A stretch of DNA of 64,000 bases from contig NZ_CP157575.1 of the NCBI RefSeq assembly GCF_051628905.1, positions 2,294,001 through 2,358,000 on the forward strand, read 5' to 3'. Source of the stretch: Asaia sp037151935. GTDB taxonomy: Bacteria; Pseudomonadota; Alphaproteobacteria; Acetobacterales; Acetobacteraceae. Both the position numbers and the translations under genes were made by a program. Positions 42,937 to 51,656 of the stretch are shown one piece after another; positions within the stretch are counted from its first letter, which is position 1, and the number at the start of each line of letters is the position of its first letter. The notes beneath the pieces are model-generated. The model was not told where the DNA came from and ran no database searches. It worked only from the letters and a program-made list of their open reading frames with translations.

Positions 42937-43887
42937 ATGGCACCGCGTCTTATCGTCAGCGCCGATGGCGCAGAGGCTTTCGAAGGCTGGCGCGCATCAT
43001 TTGCGCGGCATGCGCCCGATATCGCGATTCTCTCCTGGTTCGACCCTGATACGAAACGCGAAGATGCCGATTACGCTCTGGTCTGGGAGTGCTCTGACGA
43101 CGATCTGCGCGCCATGCACCATCTGCGCGGTATTCTCTGCACGGGGGCCGGGGTCAACCATCTGATTGCCAGTCCCGATTTCCCGCATCATGTAAAGCTC
43201 GTGCGTATGGGCGGTGGCGAGACCGGCACCCTCATGGCCGATTATGTGCTCTGGGCATCAATCGGCCTGCTGCGCGATGCCCGGACATGGGCGCTGCAAC
43301 AAAGCGGGCATGTGTGGGCGCGCAATCTGGTTTCCCGCACGTCTGGCCAGACCCACGTGACCGTTCTGGGCTATGGCCAGATTGGCGCCGTCGTGGCGCA
43401 GAGTATGGCCCGTGCCGGGTTTGTCGTTTCGGCGTGGCGTCGCTCGGGCGAGAGCGGGAGCGACGATGGCGTCGACGTGCATATGGGGCGTGAGGTCCTG
43501 CCCGATCTGCTGGCCAGGACCGATTTGCTGGTCAATCTTCTGCCCAGTACGCCACAGACCCGCAGCCTGCTCGATGGGGCGTTTCTCTCGGGGCTGAAAC
43601 CGGGCGCCGGGCTGGTCAATGTCGGGCGAGGGGACCACCTGGTCGAGAGCGCGTTGCTGGATGCGCTCGAGAGTGGCCATCTCTCGGGTGCCGTGCTCGA
43701 CGTTCAGGCGCAGGAACCGCTCGGGCCGGACTCGCCGCTCTGGGACCATCCCAAAATCACCCTGACGCCGCATATCGCGTCCGAAGCCTCGAGAGAGGCG
43801 CAGGTGATTTATCTGGCCGAGGTCATTCGGCAGATAGAGCGCGGCGAGGCGCCCGCACTTCTTTACGATCGTGCCAGAGGCTATTGA
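42937..43887 (+). CDS. D-2-hydroxyacid dehydrogenase (GhrA-like)
   Basis: A 316-aa NAD(P)-dependent reductase of 2-oxo acids such as glyoxylate and hydroxypyruvate. The Rossmann motif is VLGYGQIGAVVAQ (about 139-151); catalytic residues are in NVGRGDHLVE (Arg), QAQEPL (Glu) and LTPHIAS (His). The start ATG 42937 follows GGAAAAGGGCAGGCC. It lies 56 bases after the amidinohydrolase gene, so the two are probably co-transcribed; it may reduce a 2-oxo acid made by that pathway. The GhrA assignment is by overall pattern. Confidence 0.88.
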   Translation: MAPRLIVSADGAEAFEGWRASFARHAPDIAILSWFDPDTKREDADYALVWECSDDDLRAMHHLRGILCTGAGVNHLIASPDFPHHVKLVRMGGGETGTLMADYVLWASIGLLRDARTWALQQSGHVWARNLVSRTSGQTHVTVLGYGQIGAVVAQSMARAGFVVSAWRRSGESGSDDGVDVHMGREVLPDLLARTDLLVNLLPSTPQTRSLLDGAFLSGLKPGAGLVNVGRGDHLVESALLDALESGHLSGAVLDVQAQEPLGPDSPLWDHPKITLTPHIASEASREAQVIYLAEVIRQIERGEAPALLYDRARGY

Positions 43888-43985
43888 GGCCCGCTTCGCC
43901 CTGGCTTGTCTCCTGTTTTTCGCTGCGCGCAGTATAAGACCGAGAACGAGGGTCGAACTGTTTGTAGCAGAGGAGAGCAGAAGAT

Positions 43986-44714
43986 ATGCGCCGTGTCGTG
44001 ATCAATCGAGAGGCCGACAAGGCGCGTTTGGAGTCTTTTCTCCGGTCGAACAGCCATGTCGGCCCGATCGAGCGCGTCGAGGGCGTGGAAGGGCAGGCTC
44101 TTTCTTTCGACGATCTGGTCGGGCGTGGCGTGGCTGAGGCCGGGCTGCGCTATACGCAAGGCGCTCTGGGCGCCGCCCTCTCCCATCTCGGTCTCTGGAG
44201 TCAGGCGGTGCAGCAGAATGCAGCATTGGCTATCTTCGAGGACGATGCCCTTCTCTGTGGCAATTTCGACGCCGAAAGCGACAGGCTGATCGCGTCCCTG
44301 CCCGAAGGGTGGGATGTCATTCTGCTTGGCTATAATTTCAACGCGCCCATCACGATCGACGCGCTGCCCGGCATTACCCGTGGCACGGTGACGCTCGACG
44401 AGAAACGGATGCAGAAAAATGCCGCGCTGTTTGCTGGCGAGATTGTCGAGGCACGCGTTTTCCGCCTGCTTCAGGCTTTCGGCCTGTGCGCCTATGTCGT
44501 GTCGCCCAAAGGCGCGCGCGCGCTTCTCGAACGATGCCTGCCTCTGCGTGCACAGGAATATCAACAGCTCGGTCTGGACCGTATGGTTCGCAATGTCGGC
44601 ATCGACGTGGTGACCTCCTATCATTACCGGCAGATCGACGCTTTCGGCGCCTTTCCGCCTCTGGCCATATCGCCCAACGATAAAACTGCCTCGACGACAA
44701 GAAAGCCGAGCTGA
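43986..44714 (+). CDS. glycosyltransferase family 25-like protein
   Basis: A 242-aa protein. The pattern GALGAALSHLGLW followed by NAALAIFEDDALL is the core of GT25 (lipooligosaccharide galactosyltransferase type), with EDD the metal-binding triplet; GWDVILLGYN and AYVVSPKGARALLER continue the family pattern. It would act on LPS core or a glycoprotein in the cytoplasm. It stands alone between a dehydrogenase gene and a chemoreceptor gene. GAGGAGAG lies upstream. The acceptor cannot be told. Confidence 0.85.
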   Translation: MRRVVINREADKARLESFLRSNSHVGPIERVEGVEGQALSFDDLVGRGVAEAGLRYTQGALGAALSHLGLWSQAVQQNAALAIFEDDALLCGNFDAESDRLIASLPEGWDVILLGYNFNAPITIDALPGITRGTVTLDEKRMQKNAALFAGEIVEARVFRLLQAFGLCAYVVSPKGARALLERCLPLRAQEYQQLGLDRMVRNVGIDVVTSYHYRQIDAFGAFPPLAISPNDKTASTTRKPS

Positions 44715-44927
44715 GTCTTTGCGTCATCGACCTTGGGCATGACCTGCACGTCGATAGCAGCGACCTTAAATTATTTATTATAAATGCGGGTTTCGGCAGT
44801 ATTGAGAAGGTTTTGCGACCGTTTTGTAGGAATAAGTTACGGCTGCTATTTGTTAACTATTTAGAAATATGTTCGCTCATAATCCCGAATGATCATGGTG
44901 CTGTGTGCCTGACGATTTGGTGACGGA

Positions 44928-46697
44928 ATGACGAAAAATATCAGTATTCTGGGCAAGTTGATGCTCTCATTCTCCATCATCTTGGGAGTGGTCGTCATAT
45001 TCTCTTTCGTTGCGTTCAGATCGCTCTCACAGATCCGAGCAGCCGATCTGGGCAATAATCAGGCGCAATATACAATCAATACGCTCAATGATCTGCTCGA
45101 TACGCTGGTCGAAAGCCAGAATGCGATGCGCGGCTATGTTGCGAGCACAAACAGGCAGTTCATTGCCCGTATCGACGGTTATCAGTCGCATGTTAAGCCT
45201 CTTCTGGCACGGATCGAAGGAGATCTGCCTGGCGATCTCGTTGAAAAAGAGTATCGACCGCTCCGGGCTGCGATTGATGTCTTCGATACCCAGATGGCTG
45301 GCACCGTCTCGGCAATGTCGCATCCTGAACTCATTGATCGGACGCGGGTCGATATCGCAAATACGGCCAGGCTCACCGCGATCCGCCTCCATATCGGCAG
45401 TCTCATCAAGGCGGAGAGAGCGACAGTCGCTCTGCGGAGTGCCGTAGCCTTGCGGGCTCATCGAACCGGAACGCTCACTCTGTTGGTGGGAGGCGCGGTG
45501 ACGGCCCTGATCGCGATCGCCATGGGCGTGGCCCTGTTGCGCTCCATAGCAACGCCTGTGGTCAGGATCACGGGCGTGATGAACGCTCTCGCGGCGGGTG
45601 ATACCGCTGTCAGGGTGCCTGGTTCCGACAGGCGTGACGAGATCGGCGTGATGGCCAAATCTGTCGAAATCTTCCGTCAGGGTGCCATCCAGAAAGCCCG
45701 GCTCGAAGAGGAGGCGCGTCAGGCGCGCATCGTGCAGGAGCAGGAGCGCCAGAAGAGACAGGCAGAGAGCGAACTGGCGGCGCGGCAGTTGCAGGAGGCG
45801 ACCGACTTGATTGCCGACGGGCTGGCCAGAATGGCGAGAGGCGATCTTTCAGTTCAGATCAAAAAGGAATTTTCTTCTCAGCTCGAGCCCTTGCGTGCTG
45901 ATTTTAACAGCTCCTTTTTGCAGTTGTCCCAGGCATTTTCCAGTGTTTCAGGCTCGGCGTTGGGAATCGGGAACTCGACAGAGGAACTCGCCACCGCCTC
46001 CGATCACCTATCCAGAAGAACGGAGCAGCAGGCGGCAACCCTTGAGGAGACGGCAGCGGCTCTGATCAGCATTACCCATCGCGTGCAGGAGACAACCGAC
46101 GAGACGAATAACGTTCACAAGATCATCGGCTCCTCCAGAGCAGATGCCGAGCAGGCCGAGATTGTGGTGACCCGTGCCATAGAAGCCATGAACCGGATCG
46201 ACGGCTCTTCGAAATCTATTGCAGACATCGTGCGCATCATCAGCGATCTCGCCTTCCAGACCAATATTCTTGCCCTGAATGCTGGTGTCGAGGCAGCACG
46301 TGCCGGCGATTCCGGGCGTGGCTTTGCGGTCGTGGCAGAAGAGGTGCGCAATCTCGCCCATCGATCTGCCGAGGCGGTGAAAGAGATTTCCTCCCTCATT
46401 TCCACGTCAACCGGGCAGGTCGAGGCAGGGGTCTCTTCCGTTCGTGAAACGGGGGAGGCTTTGCAGAGACTGCTGGGTCAATTCGCCACCACGAGCACGC
46501 TTGTCGCCAATATAGCCCAGGCCACGCGCGATCAACTCACCAGCATCAAACAACTCGATGCTGCCATGAGAAGCATGGAGACGGTGACACAGCAAAATGC
46601 GGCCTCCGCAGAGCAAAGTGCCGCAGCAAGCAGAAATCTTGCTGTCATGGCAGGCGGGCTGAAGAAACTCGTCGGGGGATTCGAACTGGCGGTGTGA
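44928..46697 (+). CDS. methyl-accepting chemotaxis protein with CHASE3-type sensor
   Basis: A 589-aa membrane receptor. First membrane helix about 9-33, a periplasmic helical sensor about 34-180 of CHASE3 type (NAMRGYVAS, LRAAIDVFDTQ), second helix about 182-205, then HAMP (about 206-260). A coiled-coil follows and the signalling hairpin carries the conserved tip around DLAFQTNILALNAGVEAARAG, RGFAVVAEEVRNLAHRSAEA. No C-terminal pentapeptide tether is seen. It implies a chemotactic, motile organism. The ligand is unknown. It is convergent with the RpiR gene. Confidence 0.93.
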   Translation: MTKNISILGKLMLSFSIILGVVVIFSFVAFRSLSQIRAADLGNNQAQYTINTLNDLLDTLVESQNAMRGYVASTNRQFIARIDGYQSHVKPLLARIEGDLPGDLVEKEYRPLRAAIDVFDTQMAGTVSAMSHPELIDRTRVDIANTARLTAIRLHIGSLIKAERATVALRSAVALRAHRTGTLTLLVGGAVTALIAIAMGVALLRSIATPVVRITGVMNALAAGDTAVRVPGSDRRDEIGVMAKSVEIFRQGAIQKARLEEEARQARIVQEQERQKRQAESELAARQLQEATDLIADGLARMARGDLSVQIKKEFSSQLEPLRADFNSSFLQLSQAFSSVSGSALGIGNSTEELATASDHLSRRTEQQAATLEETAAALISITHRVQETTDETNNVHKIIGSSRADAEQAEIVVTRAIEAMNRIDGSSKSIADIVRIISDLAFQTNILALNAGVEAARAGDSGRGFAVVAEEVRNLAHRSAEAVKEISSLISTSTGQVEAGVSSVRETGEALQRLLGQFATTSTLVANIAQATRDQLTSIKQLDAAMRSMETVTQQNAASAEQSAAASRNLAVMAGGLKKLVGGFELAV

Positions 46698-46733
46698 GCG
46701 CCGCCGCGTCTCGTCCCCTATGTGCTGATCCTA

Positions 46734-46771
46734 GCGTTCTAACCTTGGCGTTCTAACCACGGCGTTCTGCC
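46734..46771. repeat. 14-bp tandem repeat over the RpiR stop codon
   Basis: Three units begin at 46734, 46748 and 46762, each containing GCGTTCT; the first two also share AACC. The minus-strand RpiR stop codon (46753-46755) lies in the second unit. This looks like recent slippage duplication and may vary between strains. No function is evident. Confidence 0.6.
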
Positions 46772-47592
46772 ACTGCGGCGGCAAGAGTCGAAACGAGTAC
46801 CATCGATGCGGCGTTTGAGCGAAAGCCCTGAAAATCGGCTTCATGCACTTCGAGCCACAGGCCCGACTGAGGAATGACAGGGCTGGCGGCACTGTCAGTC
46901 ATGGAAATAACGGGTACATCTTTGGCTTCCAGCGCTTCGAAAAGCTCTACCGTGCGCGGCGCATAGGCCTTGTAGCTCAACAGAAGCGCCGCATCTTTCG
47001 GGCCGGCATGGGCGAAGCTCTCTTCCTCCATACCCGTTTCAAGCCCGATGATCTGGTGGCGAATATCGAGCTTTGCCAGAAGATAGGACAGATAGCGTAT
47101 GACCGGCATCGAGCGCCTCAACCCCAGCAGATAAAGACATTCCGCCTGAGCCAATGTCGTTACTGCGGCTTCGAGCCGGTCCGGCAGGAGCTGGGTCTGT
47201 AGGGCACGGAGCGATTCCTGGGCAGCCTCGTAAAATCCGTTGAAAATGACCGAGGCTTCGACCGCCTCGCCATCGACGCGATGCAGCGCATTCACCCGGT
47301 CGCGATAGGCGACATTGCGCACGCGCAGCCTGTCGCGAAAAACCGCCTGCATGTCTGAAAATCCGGTAAAGCCGAGCGTGCGGGCAAAACGTACCACCGT
47401 AGAGGGCTGCACCCCGGCCTGACTGGCCAATGAACTCACTGTGCCAAGCGCCACTTCGTCTGGGGCGTTACTCACGAAATCGGCAAGTTGCACCAGCCGC
47501 TTGGGAAGTTCGGCGTAGCACAGGCGCAGGCGGTGATGGAACGCGTCGAAATCGGACTGGGTGGGCGAGGGGTCTTCGAGGATCTCGGTCAA
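46753..47592 (-). CDS. iolR: RpiR-family repressor of inositol genes (IolR-like)
   Basis: A 279-aa regulator: N-terminal helix-turn-helix of the RpiR type (LASQAGVQPSTVVRFARTLGF, about 55-75) and a C-terminal SIS sugar-phosphate-binding domain (about 125-270; YLLGLRRSMPVIRYL, LLLSYKAYAPRTVELFEA). The only in-frame start near the fold is TTG 47592. It is divergent from the iol operon, with GAA-N6-TTC dyads in between, one of them 20 bases before its own start. RpiR-type IolR proteins repress inositol genes in rhizobia and respond to an inositol intermediate. Regulation of this cluster is inferred from position. Confidence 0.85.
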   Translation of the reverse strand: MTEILEDPSPTQSDFDAFHHRLRLCYAELPKRLVQLADFVSNAPDEVALGTVSSLASQAGVQPSTVVRFARTLGFTGFSDMQAVFRDRLRVRNVAYRDRVNALHRVDGEAVEASVIFNGFYEAAQESLRALQTQLLPDRLEAAVTTLAQAECLYLLGLRRSMPVIRYLSYLLAKLDIRHQIIGLETGMEEESFAHAGPKDAALLLSYKAYAPRTVELFEALEAKDVPVISMTDSAASPVIPQSGLWLEVHEADFQGFRSNAASMVLVSTLAAAVAERRG

Positions 47593-47611
47593 TTCAGCAC
47601 AATCCGAAAAG

Positions 47612-47625
47612 GGAATAAAAATTCC
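47612..47625. promoter_or_regulatory. GGAA-N6-TTCC dyad, IolR operator candidate (site 1)
   Basis: Perfect GGAATAAAAATTCC, 20 bases upstream of the repressor start codon, which suits autorepression. The GGAA-N6-TTCC form matches, from memory, the motif described for RpiR-type IolR in rhizobia. Confidence 0.6.
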
Positions 47626-47723
47626 ATAGCATTTTATGGCCGGAGGACGAAGAGCCGCGGTTGCCCGACCCCGGTGATGGCAGGGAGTTAATCACATACA
47701 CGTGCGAAGTTAAAGAAAATTAG

Positions 47724-47737
47724 GGAATATACGTTCT
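47724..47737. promoter_or_regulatory. GGAA-N6-TTCT dyad, IolR operator candidate (site 2)
   Basis: GGAATATACGTTCT, 68 bases before the iolC ATG. Its centre is 31 bases (about three helical turns) from that of site 3, and sites 2 and 3 form a larger inverted repeat (12 of 14 positions). Confidence 0.6.
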
Positions 47738-47754
47738 GTAGCGTGACCAAGAAC

Positions 47755-47768
47755 AGAATGTATGTTCT
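47755..47768. promoter_or_regulatory. AGAA-N6-TTCT dyad, IolR operator candidate (site 3)
   Basis: Perfectly symmetric at its ends (AGAATGTATGTTCT), about 37 bases before the iolC start, where bound repressor would block initiation. Confidence 0.6.
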
Positions 47769-47804
47769 TATCATGTGCAACGTAACATGCTGCAGGAGTC
47801 GGGG

Positions 47805-49730
47805 ATGCGCGGACAGGATCTCGATATCGTCGCAATAGGGCGTTCTTCAGTCGATCTTTACGGCCAGCAGATCGGTGGCCGTCTCGAAGATATGGCCAGC
47901 TTCAGCAAGGCTGTCGGCGGGTGCCCCGCCAATATCGCAATCGGCACCGCCCGGCTCGGGCTGAAATCGGCGCTCATCACCCGTGTGGGTCACGAGCATT
48001 TCGGTCGCTTCATTACCGAGCAGCTTCAGCGCGAAGGGGTCTGCACCGATGGCGTGCGCGTCGACCCCGAGCGGTTTACGGCGTTGGCCATTCTGGGGGT
48101 GCGCGATCGGGAGAATTTCCCGCTGCTTTTCTATCGCACAGATTGCGCCGATGCGGCGCTCGATGAAGGCGATATCGACCCGGCGCTGATTGCGCGCACG
48201 AAAGCGGTGGTCGTTACCGGCACGCATTTCTCTCGCCCCGCTTCGGCCAAGGCGCAGCGCAAGGCGATGGATCTGGTGCATGAGCATGGTGGCAAGGTCG
48301 TGTTCGATGTCGATTACCGACCCAATCTCTGGGGGCTGGCCGGTATTGGTGACGGGGAGTCACGCTACGTCAGATCCGACAGCGTGACGGCTCATCTGAA
48401 GGAAATCCTGCCGCATTGCGACCTGATCGTCGGCACGGAAGAGGAATTGCATATCGCTGGCGGCAGCGAAGACACGCTTGAGGCTATTCGTGCCATCCGG
48501 GCGGTGTCGAAAGGCACCATCGTGTGCAAGCGCGGGCCAATGGGCTGCGTCGTGTTCGAAGGGGCCATTCCGCCCTCGCTGGAAGACGGCATTTCCGGCC
48601 CCGGTTTTCCGGTTGAGGTCTATAACACGCTGGGTGCCGGCGACGCCTTTATGTCGGGCTTTCTGCGCGGCTGGGTAAAGGGCGAGAAAATCGCCGAATG
48701 CTGCCGTTTCGCCAATGCGTGCGGGGCTTTCGCCGTATCGCGCCTGCTTTGCTCGTCTGAAATTCCGACCTGGGAAGAGTTGAGCTATTTCCTCGCAAAA
48801 GGCAGCAGCGAGCGCGCGCTACGTCGGGATGATGCGCTCAATCACCTGCACTGGGTCACGACGCGTCACCAACAGACCATGCCGATCATGGCACTGGCCT
48901 GCGACCATCGCTTGCAGCTTGAGGAAATCGCGACAGCGGTCGGGGCTTCTTTCGACCGCATTCCCAAATTCAAGCAGCTTGCGGTTCAGGCAGCGAAAAC
49001 GGTGGCGCAGGGGCGCCCCGGCTTCGGTGTGTTCATGGATGGACGTTACGGGCAGGATGCGCTGTTCGACGCGTCCCATGCCGGGCTCTGGACGGCACGT
49101 CCTATCGAAAAGACGGGCTCGCGACCGCTCGATTTCGAATGCGGCGGCTCCCTTGCTGCCCATCTGCTGGAATGGCCGAGCGAGCAAGTCATAAAATGCC
49201 TCTGCTTCTATCATCCCGATGACAGCGATGAGCTGAAGCAGCGTCAGGAACGCGAACTGGTCCGCGCGCAGGATGCGTGCCGCAAGCTCGGCAAGGAAAT
49301 CCTGATCGAGATCATCGCGGGCAAGAATGGCGCACTGACCAGCGACACAGTCTCAACCATTCTGTCGCGCCTTTACGATGTCGGGCTGCGCCCCGACTGG
49401 TGGAAGCTCGAGGGCCAGCGCGACCCCAAGGCATGGGAAAAAATCGGCGCCGTTATCGAAGCGCGCGATCCGCATTGCCGTGGCGTGGTCATTCTGGGCC
49501 TTGATGCCCCGGCAGAAGAGTTGATGGAGGCGTTCAAGGCTTCGGCCGCAACACCCTGGGTCAAGGGTTTTGCCATAGGGCGCACCATTTTTGCCCAGCC
49601 AGCCCGTGACTGGCTGGCCGGAAAGACCACAGATGAGCAGGCCGTTGCCGAGATGGCCCGTCGTTTCAGCGCCTTTGTCGAGGCCTGGACGTCTCGCGAT
49701 CAGGCAGCGCTGTCCGGCGCCAGCGCCTAA
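47805..49730 (+). CDS. iolC: 5-dehydro-2-deoxygluconokinase fused to DUF2090 aldolase-like domain
   Basis: A 641-aa two-domain protein. Residues about 5-335 are a PfkB-type sugar kinase: VGGCPANIAIGTARLG (about 38-53) and the catalytic NTLGAGDAFMSGFL with D280. Residues about 345-636 are the DUF2090 domain, an aldolase-like barrel (IMALACDHRL; DWWKLEGQRDPKAW with K534 as the likely Schiff-base lysine; VKGFAIGRTIF). The kinase phosphorylates 5-dehydro-2-deoxygluconate; the fused domain is annotated in other bacteria as the aldolase that splits the product, normally IolJ. The chosen ATG 47805 follows CAGGAGTCGGGG. First gene of the iol operon. Confidence 0.93.
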   Translation: MRGQDLDIVAIGRSSVDLYGQQIGGRLEDMASFSKAVGGCPANIAIGTARLGLKSALITRVGHEHFGRFITEQLQREGVCTDGVRVDPERFTALAILGVRDRENFPLLFYRTDCADAALDEGDIDPALIARTKAVVVTGTHFSRPASAKAQRKAMDLVHEHGGKVVFDVDYRPNLWGLAGIGDGESRYVRSDSVTAHLKEILPHCDLIVGTEEELHIAGGSEDTLEAIRAIRAVSKGTIVCKRGPMGCVVFEGAIPPSLEDGISGPGFPVEVYNTLGAGDAFMSGFLRGWVKGEKIAECCRFANACGAFAVSRLLCSSEIPTWEELSYFLAKGSSERALRRDDALNHLHWVTTRHQQTMPIMALACDHRLQLEEIATAVGASFDRIPKFKQLAVQAAKTVAQGRPGFGVFMDGRYGQDALFDASHAGLWTARPIEKTGSRPLDFECGGSLAAHLLEWPSEQVIKCLCFYHPDDSDELKQRQERELVRAQDACRKLGKEILIEIIAGKNGALTSDTVSTILSRLYDVGLRPDWWKLEGQRDPKAWEKIGAVIEARDPHCRGVVILGLDAPAEELMEAFKASAATPWVKGFAIGRTIFAQPARDWLAGKTTDEQAVAEMARRFSAFVEAWTSRDQAALSGASA

Positions 49731-49747
49731 AGCCAGGGAGCAGGGGA

Positions 49748-51604
49748 ATGAAGACGATCCGTTTGACCATGAGCCAGGCCCTTGTGCGGGCCATGATGGC
49801 GCAGAAGACCGAAATCGATGGGCGCATCGAGCCTTTCTTTGCCGGTGTCTGGGCGATTTTCGGCCATGGCAATGTTGCCGGTCTGGGCGAGGCGCTGCAC
49901 GCCCAGCGCGACATATTGCCCACCCTGCGCGGTCACAACGAGCAGGGCATGGTCCATGCGGCCACGGCTTTCGCCAAGGCGTCGCGCCGCCGTCGGGCCA
50001 TGGCCTGCACCAGCTCCATCGGGCCGGGCGCGCTGAATATGGTGACGGGCGCTGCCGTGGCCCATGTAAACCGTCTGCCGGTTCTGCTTCTGCCGGGCGA
50101 TGTGTTCGCCAATCGCATTCCCGACCCGGTCTTGCAGCAGGTCGAGGATTTCGGCGATGGCACGGTAAGCGCGAGCGATGCGTTTCGCTCTGTCTCGCGT
50201 TATTTCGACCGCATCACCCGGCCCGAACAGATCGTCCCAGCTTTCAATCGCGCTATGGCCGTGCTGACCGATCCCGCAGAATGCGGCCCAGTTACGCTTT
50301 CGCTCTGTCAGGACGTGCAGGCAGAGGCTTTCGATTATCCCGAGAGTTTTTTCGTAGAGCGCATTCATCGAATTCGTCGCCCGCTGGCCGATGAATTCGA
50401 ACTCGAAGAGGCCATTGCGCTGATAAGTGCGTCGCGCAAGCCGCTGGTGATTGCCGGTGGCGGCGTGCTCTATGCCGGTATCGAGAAGCAGCTGGCAGCA
50501 TTCTGCGCCGAAAAAGGTATTCCCGTTGGCGAGACGCAGGCAGGACGCTCGTCTCTGCCGACCTCGAACAGCCTGAATATGGGCGGTATTGGCGTCAGTG
50601 GCAGTTCGGCAGCCAATGCCATGGCAGCCGAAGCCGATCTCGTGATTGCGGTTGGCACGCGACTGGCCGATTTCACCACCGGGTCATGGGGGCTGTTCTC
50701 CAACCCGGATATGAAAATCGTCTCGCTCAATATCCAGAATTTCGATGCCACCAAGCATCAGGCGCTGGCCGTTGTGGGCGATGCCGGAAAATCTCTGACA
50801 GCGCTCGAAGCCGGGTTGAAGGGCTGGAAAGCCGCATCGGACTGGACCGGCAAGGCCGAGCGCGAATATCGCAACTGGATGGAAATTTCGGCGCGCTATC
50901 AGGCCCTGCCCGATGCAAGCCAGAAAGCCCTGCCGACCGACGCGCAGGTGATCGGTGCCGTGCAGCGCACCGGGCGCCCGACCGATACGGTTGTCTGCGC
51001 CGCAGGCGGTCTGCCAGCCGAATTGCAGAAGCACTGGCAGGCCGAACAGCCCGGTGGATACCATATGGAATATGGGTTTTCCTGCATGGGGTACGAGCTG
51101 GCCGGGGCTTTGGGTGTGAAGATGGCTTGTCCCGATCGCGAGGTGATCGTGATGCTGGGCGATGGCTCCTGGCTGATGCTGAATACTGAAATCGCGACCT
51201 CGGTCATGCTCGATCAGAAACTGATCGTCGTGCTGCTCGATAATCATGGCTATGGCTGCATCAACCGTTTGCAACAGGAATGTGGCGGAGCGCCGTTCAA
51301 CAATCTCTGGGAAGATTGCCATCAGGTGCGGCCGTTCAAGATCGATTTCGTGCAACTGGCCCATGGTCTTGGCGCCCATGCCGAAAAAGTCTCCGGCCTC
51401 GCGGCTCTGACCGAGGCTGTCGAGCGCGCCCGTTCGGCTGATCGCACCACCGTTCTGGTGATCGATACCGACCCCGCACCGACCACGACAGATGGCGGCG
51501 CATGGTGGGATGTCGCAGTGCCGGAAGTCTCGCCACGACATCAGGTGGAAAAAGCCCGCGAGGGCTACGAACGCAAGCGCGGCGCACAGCGCATCGGCAA
51601 CTGA
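49748..51604 (+). CDS. iolD: 3D-(3,5/4)-trihydroxycyclohexane-1,2-dione hydrolase
   Basis: A 618-aa ThDP enzyme that opens the inositol ring intermediate to 5-deoxyglucuronate. N-terminal motifs are GVWAIFGHGNVAGLGEAL and LRGHNEQGMVHAA with the cofactor Glu, then SSIGPGALNMVTGAA. The C-terminal cofactor motif is MLGDGSWLMLNTEIATS ending DNHGYGCINRLQ, diagnostic for IolD. It follows iolC after 17 bases with GGAGCAGGGGA upstream. Standard length and complete motifs. Confidence 0.96.
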   Translation: MKTIRLTMSQALVRAMMAQKTEIDGRIEPFFAGVWAIFGHGNVAGLGEALHAQRDILPTLRGHNEQGMVHAATAFAKASRRRRAMACTSSIGPGALNMVTGAAVAHVNRLPVLLLPGDVFANRIPDPVLQQVEDFGDGTVSASDAFRSVSRYFDRITRPEQIVPAFNRAMAVLTDPAECGPVTLSLCQDVQAEAFDYPESFFVERIHRIRRPLADEFELEEAIALISASRKPLVIAGGGVLYAGIEKQLAAFCAEKGIPVGETQAGRSSLPTSNSLNMGGIGVSGSSAANAMAAEADLVIAVGTRLADFTTGSWGLFSNPDMKIVSLNIQNFDATKHQALAVVGDAGKSLTALEAGLKGWKAASDWTGKAEREYRNWMEISARYQALPDASQKALPTDAQVIGAVQRTGRPTDTVVCAAGGLPAELQKHWQAEQPGGYHMEYGFSCMGYELAGALGVKMACPDREVIVMLGDGSWLMLNTEIATSVMLDQKLIVVLLDNHGYGCINRLQQECGGAPFNNLWEDCHQVRPFKIDFVQLAHGLGAHAEKVSGLAALTEAVERARSADRTTVLVIDTDPAPTTTDGGAWWDVAVPEVSPRHQVEKAREGYERKRGAQRIGN

Positions 51605-51656
51605 GACAGGTTCATTCCGCCCCGCGCCGCTCAGGCGGCGGGGCAAGGAGACGAGT

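Noticed and set aside
48829..49194. Alternative frame within iolC
   Set aside because: Overlaps the DUF2090 coding region in another frame and lacks a start signal.
49591..50394. Plus-strand open frame bridging iolC and iolD
   Set aside because: Out of frame with two intact adjacent genes and without its own translation signals.
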